From Betaproteobacteria bacterium (GTDB lineage Bacteria > Pseudomonadota > Gammaproteobacteria > Burkholderiales > SG8-39): a stretch of 50,969 nt of DNA. The translations under genes and the position numbers were made by a program. Positions 42,417 to 50,826 of the stretch are shown piece by piece. Each line of letters begins with the position of its first letter. Position 1 is the first letter of the stretch. The stretch lies in contig SCTY01000072.1 in assembly GCA_004297625.1 (NCBI GenBank), forward strand, positions 1 to 50,969. The letters run 5' to 3'. Under the pieces are notes generated by a model, which had not been told where the DNA came from, searched no databases, and was given only the letters and a program-made list of their open reading frames with translations.

Positions 42417-43292
42417 ATGCAAACCGTGCATCGGCCCTCTCTAGCGTATCGCCGTCTCGAGAACTGCGACCTGTGCGCGCGCTACTGCCGCGTGAACCGG
42501 CGCAGCACCATCGAAGGCGCGGTGTGCCGCACCGGCGAGCCCGCCGTCGTCGCGAGCTACGGCCCGCACCACGGCGAGGAGGACCCGCTGCGCGGCTGGC
42601 GAGGCTCGGGCACGATCTTTTTCTCGGGATGCAACCTGCGCTGCGTGTTCTGCCAGAACTGGGAGCTCTCGCAGCGCCGCGTGGGGCGCGAAGTCGAGCC
42701 GCGCGCGATCGCCGGCATGATGCTCGAGCTGCAGGCGCAGGGCTGCCACAACGTCAACTTCGTCTCGCCGAGCCACGTGGTCGCGCAGATCATCGCCGCG
42801 GTGACCGACGCCCGTGCGCGCGGGCTGCGCGTGCCGATCGTCTACAACACCGGCGGCTACGACAGCCTGGAGGCGCTCGCGCTCCTCGACGGCATCGTCG
42901 ACATCTACATGCCGGACATGAAGTACGGCGACCCGGCGCTTGCCAGGAAGTACTCGAAGGTCCGCGATTACGTCGAAGTCAACCGCGCCGCGGTGAAGGA
43001 GATGCACCGGCAGGTCGGCGACCTCGTGCTCGACGCGGACGGCATCGCGCAGCGCGGCTTGCTGGTGCGGCACCTCGTGATGCCGCACGGCATCGCCGGC
43101 ACCGAAGAGGTGCTGTCGTTCCTCGCCGAGGAGATCTCGACGAACACCTACCTCAACCTGATGGACCAGTACCGGCCGTATCACCGCGCCCGCGAGTTCC
43201 CCGAGCTCGCCCGGCCGATCACGCGCGAGGAGCACCGCGAGGCGCTCGCGATCGCCGCGCGGCACCGGCTCGCCCGCCTGGACCACACCTGA
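42417..43292 (+). CDS. Radical SAM enzyme (PflA/AmmeMemoRadiSam-like)
   Basis: About 290 residues. FFSGCNLRCVFCQNWELS holds the C-x3-C-x2-C cluster for the SAM-binding 4Fe-4S centre. An extra N-terminal CDLCARYCRV pair suggests a second site, as in the PflA-related branch of pyruvate formate-lyase activases. PSHVV, YNTGGYDS and DIYMPDMKYGDP follow. It may activate a glycyl radical enzyme, though none is in the window. ATG 42417 is the conventional start, but GTG 42426, nine bases in, is exactly 41.5 bp from the operator and would give VHRPSLAYRRL; either start is possible. Oxygen-sensitive chemistry fits the regulon. Confidence 0.82.
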   Translation: MQTVHRPSLAYRRLENCDLCARYCRVNRRSTIEGAVCRTGEPAVVASYGPHHGEEDPLRGWRGSGTIFFSGCNLRCVFCQNWELSQRRVGREVEPRAIAGMMLELQAQGCHNVNFVSPSHVVAQIIAAVTDARARGLRVPIVYNTGGYDSLEALALLDGIVDIYMPDMKYGDPALARKYSKVRDYVEVNRAAVKEMHRQVGDLVLDADGIAQRGLLVRHLVMPHGIAGTEEVLSFLAEEISTNTYLNLMDQYRPYHRAREFPELARPITREEHREALAIAARHRLARLDHT

Positions 43293-43295
43293 CGG

Positions 43296-43372
43296 CTATT
43301 CGGCGTAGTCGATGTCGACGCCTTGCTTGAGGAGTTCGGCGCGGCGCGCCGCGTTGTACTGTGGAACCCAAG
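43296..43372 (-). pseudogene. Possible 3' remnant of an unidentified gene
   Basis: The minus strand just after the radical SAM stop reads AWVPQYNAARRAELLKQGVD then a short acidic end and a stop at 43296-43298. This looks like a real protein C-terminus with no body upstream. I cannot name the parent. The remaining 43373-43497 holds nothing I recognise. It marks the edge between the Fnr regulon and the next module. Confidence 0.3.
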
Positions 43373-43497
43373 CGTGTGGCTCTGCCGAACGAACCGGATT
43401 CAATGGAGCGTGCGGGCATTCAAGCGTCCGCTTCGATCGCTTGGCAGCATGTCCGGAACTGGCCCGCTGCGGACAGTCGGGCCGCCAGCTCGCTTCT

Positions 43498-43515
43498 GTA
43501 GCACGTCCGTGCTAC
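43498..43515. promoter_or_regulatory. Inverted-repeat operator of the toxin-antitoxin pair
   Basis: GTAGCAC-GTCC-GTGCTAC, a perfect 7-bp inverted repeat 41 bp before the antitoxin start. This position and symmetry suit autoregulation by a ribbon-helix-helix antitoxin. TTGACC at 43517 could be the -35 element. Confidence 0.6.
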
Positions 43516-43556
43516 ATTGACCCTTTCTTTGACGCCTTCGGCGCCGGAGTCCCGCC

Positions 43557-43841
43557 ATGTCCACAACCACGATTCGTCTCCCGGACCACCTCAAGGCCCG
43601 AGTGGCAGCCGCTGCCAAGCGTGCGGGCACGACGACGCACAGCTTCATCCTCGAAGCCATCGCCGAGAAGGCGGATGACGAGGAAAGGCGCAGCGATTTT
43701 CACGAGGTTGCCGAGAAGCGGTATGCCGGCATCATCGCCTCCGGCAAAACGATTCCTTGGAGCGAGATGCGCACCTACCTGGAAAGCCGGCTTGCGGGCA
43801 AGAAGCCGCGCCGGCCGGCGGCAAGAAAGCTGGCACGCTGA
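43557..43841 (+). CDS. CopG-type antitoxin (ribbon-helix-helix)
   Basis: A 94-residue protein: MSTTTIRLPDHLKARVAAAA supplies the DNA-binding strand and first helix, GTTTHSFILEAIAEKAD the second helix, and the charged C-terminal half (HEVAEKRYAGIIASGKTIPW) would bind the toxin. It is followed 3 bp later by a ParE/RelE-like toxin gene and preceded by a perfect inverted repeat, the standard type II arrangement. The pair stands at the boundary of the horizontally acquired region. Confidence 0.85.
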   Translation: MSTTTIRLPDHLKARVAAAAKRAGTTTHSFILEAIAEKADDEERRSDFHEVAEKRYAGIIASGKTIPWSEMRTYLESRLAGKKPRRPAARKLAR

Positions 43842-43844
43842 GAA

Positions 43845-44141
43845 ATGTCGCGAGTCGAAATCGCCCCCGAGGTGGGTGACGATTTCGAGCGCATTTTCGA
43901 TCACCTTGCCCAGTACGACGCCGACAACGCGGCCGCGCGGATCCGCGACATCATCCAGGCGTTCAATGTGTTGGAGTCGAACCCGCTGATTGGACGCCCG
44001 GCACCGGGCAACAAGCGGGAGTTGATCATCGGGCGCCGCTCTCGCGGCTATGTGGCTTTGTACCGCCACGTGGCGGAGATCGACACCGTGTTTATCCTCG
44101 CCCTGCGCAGCCAGCGGGAAGCCGGCTACAGGAGAAGCTGA
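43845..44141 (+). CDS. ParE/RelE-family toxin
   Basis: A 98-residue protein of the ParE/RelE fold: VEIAPEVGDDFERIFDHLAQ at the start, helix AARIRDIIQAFNVLESNPLIGRP, then KRELIIGRRSRGYVALYRHV and TVFILALRSQREAGY at the end. The LIGRP and final RHQ/RSQREAGY patterns fit ParE-type toxins, which act on DNA gyrase, better than mRNA-cleaving RelE, but this is family-level inference. It is paired with the antitoxin 3 bp upstream. Confidence 0.83.
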   Translation: MSRVEIAPEVGDDFERIFDHLAQYDADNAAARIRDIIQAFNVLESNPLIGRPAPGNKRELIIGRRSRGYVALYRHVAEIDTVFILALRSQREAGYRRS

Positions 44142-44474
44142 CGGGTCGACATGGTCCACGCCAGGATTCGCGTTACGCGGGCGGCACCAAACGGCCAATA
44201 GCGGACATCTGTCCGATGCCGGAAGGGGCCCAAAGGACATTCGCCGCCATCTAGCGCTATTCGGCGGTAAGTTGACGCTAGACGAATAGCCCGTTTCCTA
44301 ACTGTGCGAGGGGGCTCGCAGTCCGTGACCCACAGAGAGCATCGAAGGTAACGGAAATCGTTGACCACAGACTGCAAAGCCCGGTATTTTGGGGCCGCGA
44401 ACGACGCTTGGCCGGGTTTGCGCGATTTTGGTTAACCTAGTTCGAGCCTCGTCACCCACAACAACGACAAGACG
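44142..44474. other. Intergenic spacer between the toxin gene and the methyltransferase operon
   Basis: 333 bp with no convincing gene. It is clearly more A+T-rich toward its right end. AATAGCG (44197-44203) and CGCTATT (44255-44261) form a separated inverted repeat flanking a GGACAT-containing stretch, which may be the remains of a mobile-element end. The promoter for the downstream operon should lie near 44400-44470 (TTGACC at 44364 is a possible -35 element). No Fnr-type operator is present. Confidence 0.45.
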
Positions 44475-45836
44475 ATGACTTTTAGGACCTCGCAGACCGC
44501 ATTTGAAGACAGCCACTTCCGCCATTGGGGGACCGCGGAGGAGGTAGACCTCTATTTGGATCGCTGCCAAGTTGAAACGCCAACAGAGCTTGTGACGCAA
44601 GTCTGGGAGTGCGTCATGCAACATCGGCGACGGATTGGCACTGTACTCGACTTCGGCGCAGGCGACGGACGCTTTGCTGCCGCCGGTCGCTTTCAACGCT
44701 ATACCGGATACGAAGTCGATCCGGCGCGCTGGCGTGGGGCGAGCCTACCAGCGAATGCGCGGCTTATTCATCGCTGCGCCTTTCGAAGCCGGTTGCGGGC
44801 CGCAGATCTCTGTATTGGCAACCCGCCTTACGTGCGAAACCAAGATCTGCCAGAAGGCTGGCGTCAGTGCGCAGCACGGGTCGTTCGCGAACGCACTGGC
44901 GTCGAGCTCTCGGGCCTGGCGAACGCTTGGCAGTATTTTTTTTTCCTGGCGCTGTCGAGCACGCACGATCGCGGCCTCGTTGCGCTCGTCATTCCGTATG
45001 AATGGGTTTCACGGCCGTCATCGAAAGCGCTTCGCGAGTACATTCGATCGCGCGGCTGGAACGTGACGGTTTATCGCTTGCCTGATATGACTTTCGGGCG
45101 AGTCCTTACAACCGCGTCCATTACGGTCGTCGACAAGCGAGCTCGGGAGGGGAGCTGGGCTTACTTCACCCCGCGAGGCGATGTATTCGAGCAAACGCGG
45201 TTTGCCGCAGGAAGCAGAGCTAAGGTCCTGGAATATGGCCGCGCGAAGACCGAGAGTCCTGCGCGCGCCAAGCGGGGCTTAAGTCCCGGTAGTCAGAAGG
45301 TTTTCGTGCTCAGCGAAATGCAAAGGGCAGAACTGGGGCTTCGGGTTGGCCGCGATGTGCTTGCTTGCGTTACGAGCCTTCGACCACTGCCGGCTTCCTG
45401 TGCCACGCTCTCTTTAGCGACCTTCGCCCGCTACTACCGCGAGGCCGGTCGGCGTTGCTGGCTCCTGAATGTTTCAAGCGGACCCTCGTTTGAGCTTAAG
45501 GCCTATCTCGACAGTGTTCCACCGAAGGACCGCGATACAGCGACTTGTACGTCCCGAAATCGCTGGTGGCAATTCACAATGCCACAGGCGCCCTCCATAT
45601 TTGTGGCCACAGGCTTTCGAGGCAAAGGGACAAAGGCAGTCGTCAATGCCATTGGCGCGCATGCTGTCGGATCGGTCTGCGGCGTCCACGGCCCAAGCCT
45701 TTCATCCGCTGCAGGCATAGCGCGCAAGATGCGGAATGCCGAGGTTGCATCAAAGGTTGTCGCCCACTCGAAGGGATTGCGCAAGCTAGAGATCAATCAA
45801 ATCAATTCGCTCCTGGCGAATCTCATAAAACGCTAA
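44475..45836 (+). CDS. N6-adenine DNA methyltransferase
   Basis: A 453-residue protein. Motif I LDFGAGDGRFA (near 58-68) binds S-adenosylmethionine and catalytic motif IV is NPPYVRNQ (near 115), in the order typical of gamma-class adenine methyltransferases. YFFFLALSST, VALVIPYEWVSRP and the later TGFRGKG stretch belong to a C-terminal target-recognition region. No nuclease domain is seen in it. Base usage is less G+C-rich than in the genes to the left. It starts an operon of five genes with tight spacing (7 bp to the next), suggesting self-marking for a defence module. Confidence 0.82.
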   Translation: MTFRTSQTAFEDSHFRHWGTAEEVDLYLDRCQVETPTELVTQVWECVMQHRRRIGTVLDFGAGDGRFAAAGRFQRYTGYEVDPARWRGASLPANARLIHRCAFRSRLRAADLCIGNPPYVRNQDLPEGWRQCAARVVRERTGVELSGLANAWQYFFFLALSSTHDRGLVALVIPYEWVSRPSSKALREYIRSRGWNVTVYRLPDMTFGRVLTTASITVVDKRAREGSWAYFTPRGDVFEQTRFAAGSRAKVLEYGRAKTESPARAKRGLSPGSQKVFVLSEMQRAELGLRVGRDVLACVTSLRPLPASCATLSLATFARYYREAGRRCWLLNVSSGPSFELKAYLDSVPPKDRDTATCTSRNRWWQFTMPQAPSIFVATGFRGKGTKAVVNAIGAHAVGSVCGVHGPSLSSAAGIARKMRNAEVASKVVAHSKGLRKLEINQINSLLANLIKR

Positions 45837-45843
45837 GCCGCAC

Positions 45844-48096
45844 GTGAGTCCTGCCGCAAGACTGAGCGATTCGGACCTTCTCGAGGAAGACAAAGTCGCG
45901 TTTTCGATCGAGGGACGCATTGTTCGCGAACTAGGCGAGCGCCTTGTTAAAGCACCCGAGGTGGCGCTTATCGAGCTGGTCAAAAACTCGTATGACGCAG
46001 ACGCGGAGTGGTGCGAACTGCTGAACGATTACCCCAACGGCATCGTAGTTCGCGACAACGGCCATGGAATGACATTGGATGAATTTCGAAATGCCTGGAT
46101 GCGAATTGGCACCAGCGCGAAAGAAGACACTCCCGAGAGCCGCAAGTACAAACGCACGATTACGGGCGAGAAAGGCATAGGTCGCTTCGCCGTACGCTAC
46201 CTCGGTAAGCGCCTCGTGATGCGAACCGTTGCCGATGACTCTCAGCGCGGCCGTACCGCTTTGGAAGCAGTGTTCGACTGGCCGGAGGTAGATCGTCACG
46301 AGGATCTCGGGAAGATCCTGATCCCTTACACGTTGCGCCGAGCCCGAGGCGAAGACACGGGGACAACACTCACAATCTCGGTGCTGCGCAAGCCGGCAGG
46401 CACAATCAACACGCGCCAAGTGAAAACGGCGGCGGTGACAAACCTCTCGCCGTACAAGAGCCTACTGGAGGCTTCGCCGGTAAAGGAATTGATACGAGAG
46501 GAATCTTCCTCGCCGGATCCTGGGTTCTCGCTGCACCTACGTGATTCGTCTGGCGAAGATGAGATCGCCGATGTGGCAGAACAAGTACTTAAGCACTTCG
46601 TTTTGCGCTGCGTAATTACTCTAAAAAGAAGTCACCTTTATCTTAGGATCTTTGAGCCAGGGCAGGCCAAACCCCGCATTGACATAAAAGACAAATACGA
46701 GAACTCCGTTGGTCCATTGTTTGTCGATTTCAGGTTCTATCCGCAACGAAAGGGGTTGCTGCAGGGAATTGAGATCGATGGCACGGTGGCTCGCTCGTGG
46801 CTGAAGGTAAACAGTGGCATTGCCGTGTTTGATCGAGGCTTTCGTGTACTCCCATACGGAACGCCCGGCGACGATTGGCTGCGAGTTAATCAAGATCGCT
46901 CTAGGTCAGCGCGTCATCCGGTGTCGAATATTGCCAAGCGGCATTTTCCGATGAGCCCTCGAGAGGAAGCTTCGACCTCGCTCAACTACATGCTCCGGCT
47001 GCCACGAACCGAACAGCTAGTGGGCGTTGTACAGGTGCGGGGGCGCAGGGCGCTTCGAGAAGACGCGAGTGAAGATGGCCTGATTGCTACAGCGGACCGA
47101 GAAGGCTTCATTGAGAACGATGCCTACGAGCAGCTTCGGGACATTGTTCGGGGTGGTGCTGAAGCAATCGCATATGTGGACCGGCAGCTCCAGCTAGAGG
47201 AGATCAAGCGGGAAGCACAACGCGTTCGATCGCAACTGCGGGCAACCACTCGGGCGGCAATCAAGGAGATCGAATCCAATCCGCGGCTGACTCCCGCAGA
47301 AAAAAAGAGATTTGTCGGACGGCTGACCCAGCAGGAAGAGCTTCAGTCACGGCAAGAAGAGGTTTCGGCGCTTCGCGAGAGCGCCCTCGAAGTGATGAGC
47401 TTGTTAGGCGTCGTGGCCGGATTCATGACTCATGAATTCGGCACTGCGATTCATGAGTTAGAAAAGTCGCTTGAAGTACTGCGAGCAGCTTCTCGCAAGT
47501 CGCCTGAGATCGCAACGTCCGCAAAGGAGATTGAAGCCAGTATTTATAAGCTAAAGGAATTCGTGACCTATTCACAGGGATATGTCCGCGGAGCTTCCGA
47601 CTTACCGAGGAGTCCCTACCCTGTAAGGCCGAGGGTGCAACAAGTGATTCGGGTGTTCGGTCAGTACGCGGCCGATCGCAAGATTCTCGTCTCTGTGGAC
47701 ATTGACGCAGAGCTAACAGCGCCTCTTGTGCCTGTCTCGCTTTACAACGGAATTGTCCTTAATCTGTACACTAATGCGCTGAAAGCGATCACAGCACGGT
47801 CCGGAACATCCGAGCGCCGCATCGCTTTCCGGGCATGGAACCAAAAAGGCGTTCACGTCCTTACGGTCTCTGATACGGGGATCGGGATTCCGGCGGCGCT
47901 TCGCAAGCGAGTCTTTGATCCTCTATTTACGACTACGGAAGCAAATCGAGATCCACTCGGATCGGGCATGGGCCTCGGCCTCGCTTTGGTCAGCCGATGC
48001 GTAGAAGCCTTTCGCGGGAAGGTGCGTGTCGTTGCAGCACCACCCGGTTTTACGACATCCTTCCGCGTAGAACTACCGATCGGGGCGTCGAGATGA
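45844..48096 (+). CDS. Dual GHKL protein: Hsp90-type ATPase joined to a histidine-kinase-like half
   Basis: A 750-residue protein. The N-terminal 220 residues have Hsp90/MutL-type ATPase motifs: ELVKNSYDADA, VVRDNGHGM, GEKGIGRFAVRYLG. A middle region and coiled coil (about 455-515) lead to an H-box FMTHEFGTAIHEL (His530) and a second GHKL domain with NLYTNALKAI, VSDTGIGIP and GSGMGLGLALV, as in sensor histidine kinases. No transmembrane segment is visible, so it is cytoplasmic. It could sense a ligand or structure with the first ATPase and signal by phosphotransfer to the receiver protein encoded next. GTG 45844 start; the stop overlaps the next ATG. Confidence 0.82.
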   Translation: MSPAARLSDSDLLEEDKVAFSIEGRIVRELGERLVKAPEVALIELVKNSYDADAEWCELLNDYPNGIVVRDNGHGMTLDEFRNAWMRIGTSAKEDTPESRKYKRTITGEKGIGRFAVRYLGKRLVMRTVADDSQRGRTALEAVFDWPEVDRHEDLGKILIPYTLRRARGEDTGTTLTISVLRKPAGTINTRQVKTAAVTNLSPYKSLLEASPVKELIREESSSPDPGFSLHLRDSSGEDEIADVAEQVLKHFVLRCVITLKRSHLYLRIFEPGQAKPRIDIKDKYENSVGPLFVDFRFYPQRKGLLQGIEIDGTVARSWLKVNSGIAVFDRGFRVLPYGTPGDDWLRVNQDRSRSARHPVSNIAKRHFPMSPREEASTSLNYMLRLPRTEQLVGVVQVRGRRALREDASEDGLIATADREGFIENDAYEQLRDIVRGGAEAIAYVDRQLQLEEIKREAQRVRSQLRATTRAAIKEIESNPRLTPAEKKRFVGRLTQQEELQSRQEEVSALRESALEVMSLLGVVAGFMTHEFGTAIHELEKSLEVLRAASRKSPEIATSAKEIEASIYKLKEFVTYSQGYVRGASDLPRSPYPVRPRVQQVIRVFGQYAADRKILVSVDIDAELTAPLVPVSLYNGIVLNLYTNALKAITARSGTSERRIAFRAWNQKGVHVLTVSDTGIGIPAALRKRVFDPLFTTTEANRDPLGSGMGLGLALVSRCVEAFRGKVRVVAAPPGFTTSFRVELPIGASR

Positions 48097-49199
48097 GTGG
48101 GATTCTGTTAATCGACGACGATCACAAAATGATCGTGCGATTGAAGGACCGTCTGGATGCGCGACTTGGTGCGGCATCTGGCGTCGCTACCACGATATGG
48201 GAACCAAGCGACCGAGATGGCGACGGCTTAGCACGCTTCGAAGGCCTCGTGCGTGACCATGACGTCAAGCTCGTCGTCACGGACTTTGACCTCACGCGCC
48301 AGGGGATGAGCGGGTTGTTTGGGGCGACGATTGTGGATTGGTGTCAACAGGTGCTCATACCGGTCGCCGACTTTTCGCGCGCTCTGGAGAAGAGATTACC
48401 GGAGGAACCAAATCTGTTCGAAGTGAGGATCTCCGCTGACACTGAAATCGCGGCAAGGCAAATCGCATCGATTTACTCGGGTTTCAAACAGGTCCATGAC
48501 GGACTAGCGGCGGCACGAGCGATCGAAGGATTTAAGAGCTTTCGAAGCCCTGCCGCTGCACTGGCAGCCATTCTGAAGGGAACGACGGATGAGAGTCCTT
48601 TTGCCCTGTACTCTACGCGGTATGGCGGCGCTAACAGCATGCTGCTTGACAGAATAAAGCAGACACTATCGCCGGACATCATCCCTAATGAGGAGGAAAA
48701 AAACCTAGTTCTCTCTTACATCTGCGGGCACTTGCTGCTCAATGCAGTGCTTCGCTTTCCCGGGCCCATCATTCATCACGAGGCGCTCGGCGCTTACTGC
48801 GGAATTGACCCTGCCACCGGGGCAGAGCTCGCCGATATGTTCGCTGCTTGCGAATATGAAGGTCCGTTCCAAGAAATGGGATCGTTCTTTTGGTTTGACT
48901 GCGTTCAAGGCGTCATTCAGGAACACGCCGAACTTCTCCAAATCGAAACAGAATCCGAAACCGTAGGTGAATTCAATAGAACGGTTGTCGAGCAGGTGTT
49001 AAAAAAGCAACTGCCGGCGCATGGGTGCCCCCGCTGCGCTGGAAAGAACGGCGGCTTCTGGTGTCCGCTAACCCGCAAGACCGTCTGCCTGCTGAGTTCA
49101 TGTTCGGTAGCCAGCACGAGCTGGGTGCCCCGAGGAGCGCAACTCTGTCGCATTGAGCGCAACTTCTATGACGAGTGGGCTCCGATTCTTGGAGCTTAG
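48093..49199 (+). CDS. Receiver-domain protein with a Cys-rich C-terminus
   Basis: A 368-residue protein. Residues about 1-115 resemble a receiver: LLIDDDHKM (acid triplet 7-9) and a phospho-acceptor Asp in VVTDFDL (Asp64 or 66). The rest is an all-alpha region of no known family and a C-terminal stretch with CPRCAGKNGGFWC and further cysteines, probably a zinc site. It has no recognised DNA-binding domain. ATG 48093 overlaps the kinase-like stop (ATGA), so the two proteins are made together and form a phosphorelay pair (inference). The output is probably carried by the C-terminal part or by the next proteins. Confidence 0.7.
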   Translation: MSGILLIDDDHKMIVRLKDRLDARLGAASGVATTIWEPSDRDGDGLARFEGLVRDHDVKLVVTDFDLTRQGMSGLFGATIVDWCQQVLIPVADFSRALEKRLPEEPNLFEVRISADTEIAARQIASIYSGFKQVHDGLAAARAIEGFKSFRSPAAALAAILKGTTDESPFALYSTRYGGANSMLLDRIKQTLSPDIIPNEEEKNLVLSYICGHLLLNAVLRFPGPIIHHEALGAYCGIDPATGAELADMFAACEYEGPFQEMGSFFWFDCVQGVIQEHAELLQIETESETVGEFNRTVVEQVLKKQLPAHGCPRCAGKNGGFWCPLTRKTVCLLSSCSVASTSWVPRGAQLCRIERNFYDEWAPILGA

Positions 49200-49204
49200 C
49201 GCGA

Positions 49205-49933
49205 ATGGCAACAGGTTCCGAGCATCGATTGGTCTCCCGTGTCGGTAGTTTGTGGGACCGACTCATCCGCGAATTGCGGGTTCTGAACGGACGTGTCCTG
49301 GTCACACCCGACAAGGGATTTGATTTATTTAGACCAAGCACGCAAGAGCCACTACACGGGTCAATGCGACTGGATGTCGGACCAATGGCTCTGCAGGTCC
49401 CTGAGCGCGCGTCCGACACGCGCTTGAATCTCTATATTGCTGTCAATGGCTTCCTGTACTACGACCAAGTCGCCTTCCAACAACAGAACGAACTACGCAC
49501 AACCAGATTCGGCACACAGGTCGCTTATTTTCGACGCGTGGGAGATCGATATGACCACGTCTTCGGAGCGCATTTCGACTTCTCCGAGGACATGGTGGGT
49601 CATCCGGCATTTCATGCGCAGTTCAAGAGCCAGTACGAGATGTTCCCCATCGTGATGGAAAATCTAGGCGTCACAGGCGAAGCCAAGAACTGCCTCACGA
49701 ACGTCCTGGCTTCAGCGCGAGTTCCTTCAGCTCAGCTCGATGTGTTTTCACTCATGCTTCACATCTTTGCGGATCGATTGATCTGGAGAGACTCGAATGA
49801 GGAAGAGAAAGGTGCATTTTCGGCCCTTCTTTCATTGAGTTCATCGGTCCAAGGAGCCGGACATCATTTCCCCCGATTTCGAAACGGAGTTGTTCAGGAT
49901 TGTATGTCCTCCCGCCATTGGTATCCCACGTGA
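49205..49933 (+). CDS. Uncharacterised protein of the defence-like operon
   Basis: A 242-residue soluble protein that I cannot place in a family. Visible features: VSRVGSLWDRLIRELRVLNG at the start, a beta-rich middle (LNLYIAVNGFLYYDQVAFQQ), and YDHVFGAHFDFSEDMVGHPA with three histidines close together that might bind metal, then helices to the end. It begins 5 bp after the receiver gene, so it is in the same operon. It could be an effector or a specificity component. The C-terminal residues (SSVQGAGHHFPRF) add another His pair. Confidence 0.6.
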   Translation: MATGSEHRLVSRVGSLWDRLIRELRVLNGRVLVTPDKGFDLFRPSTQEPLHGSMRLDVGPMALQVPERASDTRLNLYIAVNGFLYYDQVAFQQQNELRTTRFGTQVAYFRRVGDRYDHVFGAHFDFSEDMVGHPAFHAQFKSQYEMFPIVMENLGVTGEAKNCLTNVLASARVPSAQLDVFSLMLHIFADRLIWRDSNEEEKGAFSALLSLSSSVQGAGHHFPRFRNGVVQDCMSSRHWYPT

Positions 49934-49977
49934 AACCCTCACTGGCGTGATAACGCAATGGCTACCGCAGTCCCAAG

Positions 49978-50760
49978 ATGGGAACCCGTCTTTCGGACGA
50001 GCCGCTGCGAATGGTCGCTCGTAGAGGAAATTACTTCAGTCCGCGCGAGCGGGCTCGGATCAAGCACCAATTCATTCAGCTTTCCAAGCTACGAGTTCAT
50101 CCTCCCTCCGGAACATTGTTCGAGCAGCTGGATTTCGCGCAGCACGTCGAGGAAGTATTCAAGGCTATTCGATCCGCGCGGACAACAAGACAGGTCATTA
50201 TCGAAGCATGGCTTCTGGTCGACCACGTTGTAACGTATTTTCTGCGCGATGGACTGCAAATTCCGGAGCGCATTGACGACGCCTTGTCGCTGGTTCCATG
50301 GTCCTTCGAGAATAAGCTGAAACTGTTGAAAGTCCTGATAAAGGAGGAAGGCGGCAAGCTTCCCAACCAGAAGAGCTATCTGGCCTTTGAGCTTCATCCC
50401 GAGTTTCATTCGCAACTGATTCAGGGCGACCCGGACCTCTACGAAAGATTGGCGACGGCCGCGCAAGATTTCGAATCATCTCGTTGCCCAGATAAGTCAC
50501 TCGCGCTAATGCGCAACAGCTTTGCGCATACGAGATTTGTGCCCGAGTGCTGGTTTGAAAGGGCTACTCGACTTGATGCTCAGTGGTTTGAGAACTGCCG
50601 CCGGCTGAACAAAGCGCGGAACACTGCGGCCCATCACTTTCGGCTTAACGACCGAAACCTTCTTGCGATGTTTCGCGTAACCACACGCGCCGCTCTAAAG
50701 ACCGCGCTCATCAAGGCAATCAAGCTGATCGTCTTTGAGGAACCAAAGAGCGGTGGGTAA
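49978..50760 (+). CDS. Helical protein with two HEPN-type RN-x3-H motifs
   Basis: A 260-residue, largely alpha-helical protein. Two segments match the HEPN ribonuclease signature R-x4-H with Asn after Arg: MRNSFAHTRF (Arg179, His184) and KARNTAAHHF (Arg214, His219). HEPN domains form RNA-cleaving dimers in many toxin and phage-defence systems. Whether either motif is catalytic is not shown; both could lie on helices facing a shared cleft. It is the last gene of the operon, 44 bp after its neighbour, and is followed by the group II intron. I propose it as the candidate effector. Confidence 0.65.
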   Translation: MGTRLSDEPLRMVARRGNYFSPRERARIKHQFIQLSKLRVHPPSGTLFEQLDFAQHVEEVFKAIRSARTTRQVIIEAWLLVDHVVTYFLRDGLQIPERIDDALSLVPWSFENKLKLLKVLIKEEGGKLPNQKSYLAFELHPEFHSQLIQGDPDLYERLATAAQDFESSRCPDKSLALMRNSFAHTRFVPECWFERATRLDAQWFENCRRLNKARNTAAHHFRLNDRNLLAMFRVTTRAALKTALIKAIKLIVFEEPKSGG

Positions 50761-50761
50761 A

Positions 50762-50791
50762 GGCAACATTGATTGTGTTGCTAACGTTGCC
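50762..50791 (+). terminator. Weak hairpin after the HEPN-like gene
   Basis: GGCAAC (50762-50767) and GTTGCC (50786-50791) can pair around an 18-nt loop. The long loop and the short following CCTT tract make it a weak intrinsic terminator at best. It is the only candidate between the operon and the intron. Confidence 0.35.
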
Positions 50792-50826
50792 CCTTCATAG
50801 CAGCGGCTGAATTGTCCGCCTTGGGT

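Noticed and set aside
43517..43533. TTGACC...TTTGAC near the toxin-antitoxin genes as another Fnr-type operator
   Set aside because: The halves are in direct, not inverted, orientation and the spacing is wrong; it is better read as a possible -35 element.
44364..44377. TTGACCACAGACTG as an operator for the methyltransferase operon
   Set aside because: Only the left half matches; the right half lacks TCAA.
45844..49199. Kinase/receiver pair as an ordinary two-component transcription system
   Set aside because: The receiver protein has no DNA-binding domain, the kinase has no membrane segment but has an added Hsp90-type ATPase, and a methyltransferase and HEPN-like gene share the operon.
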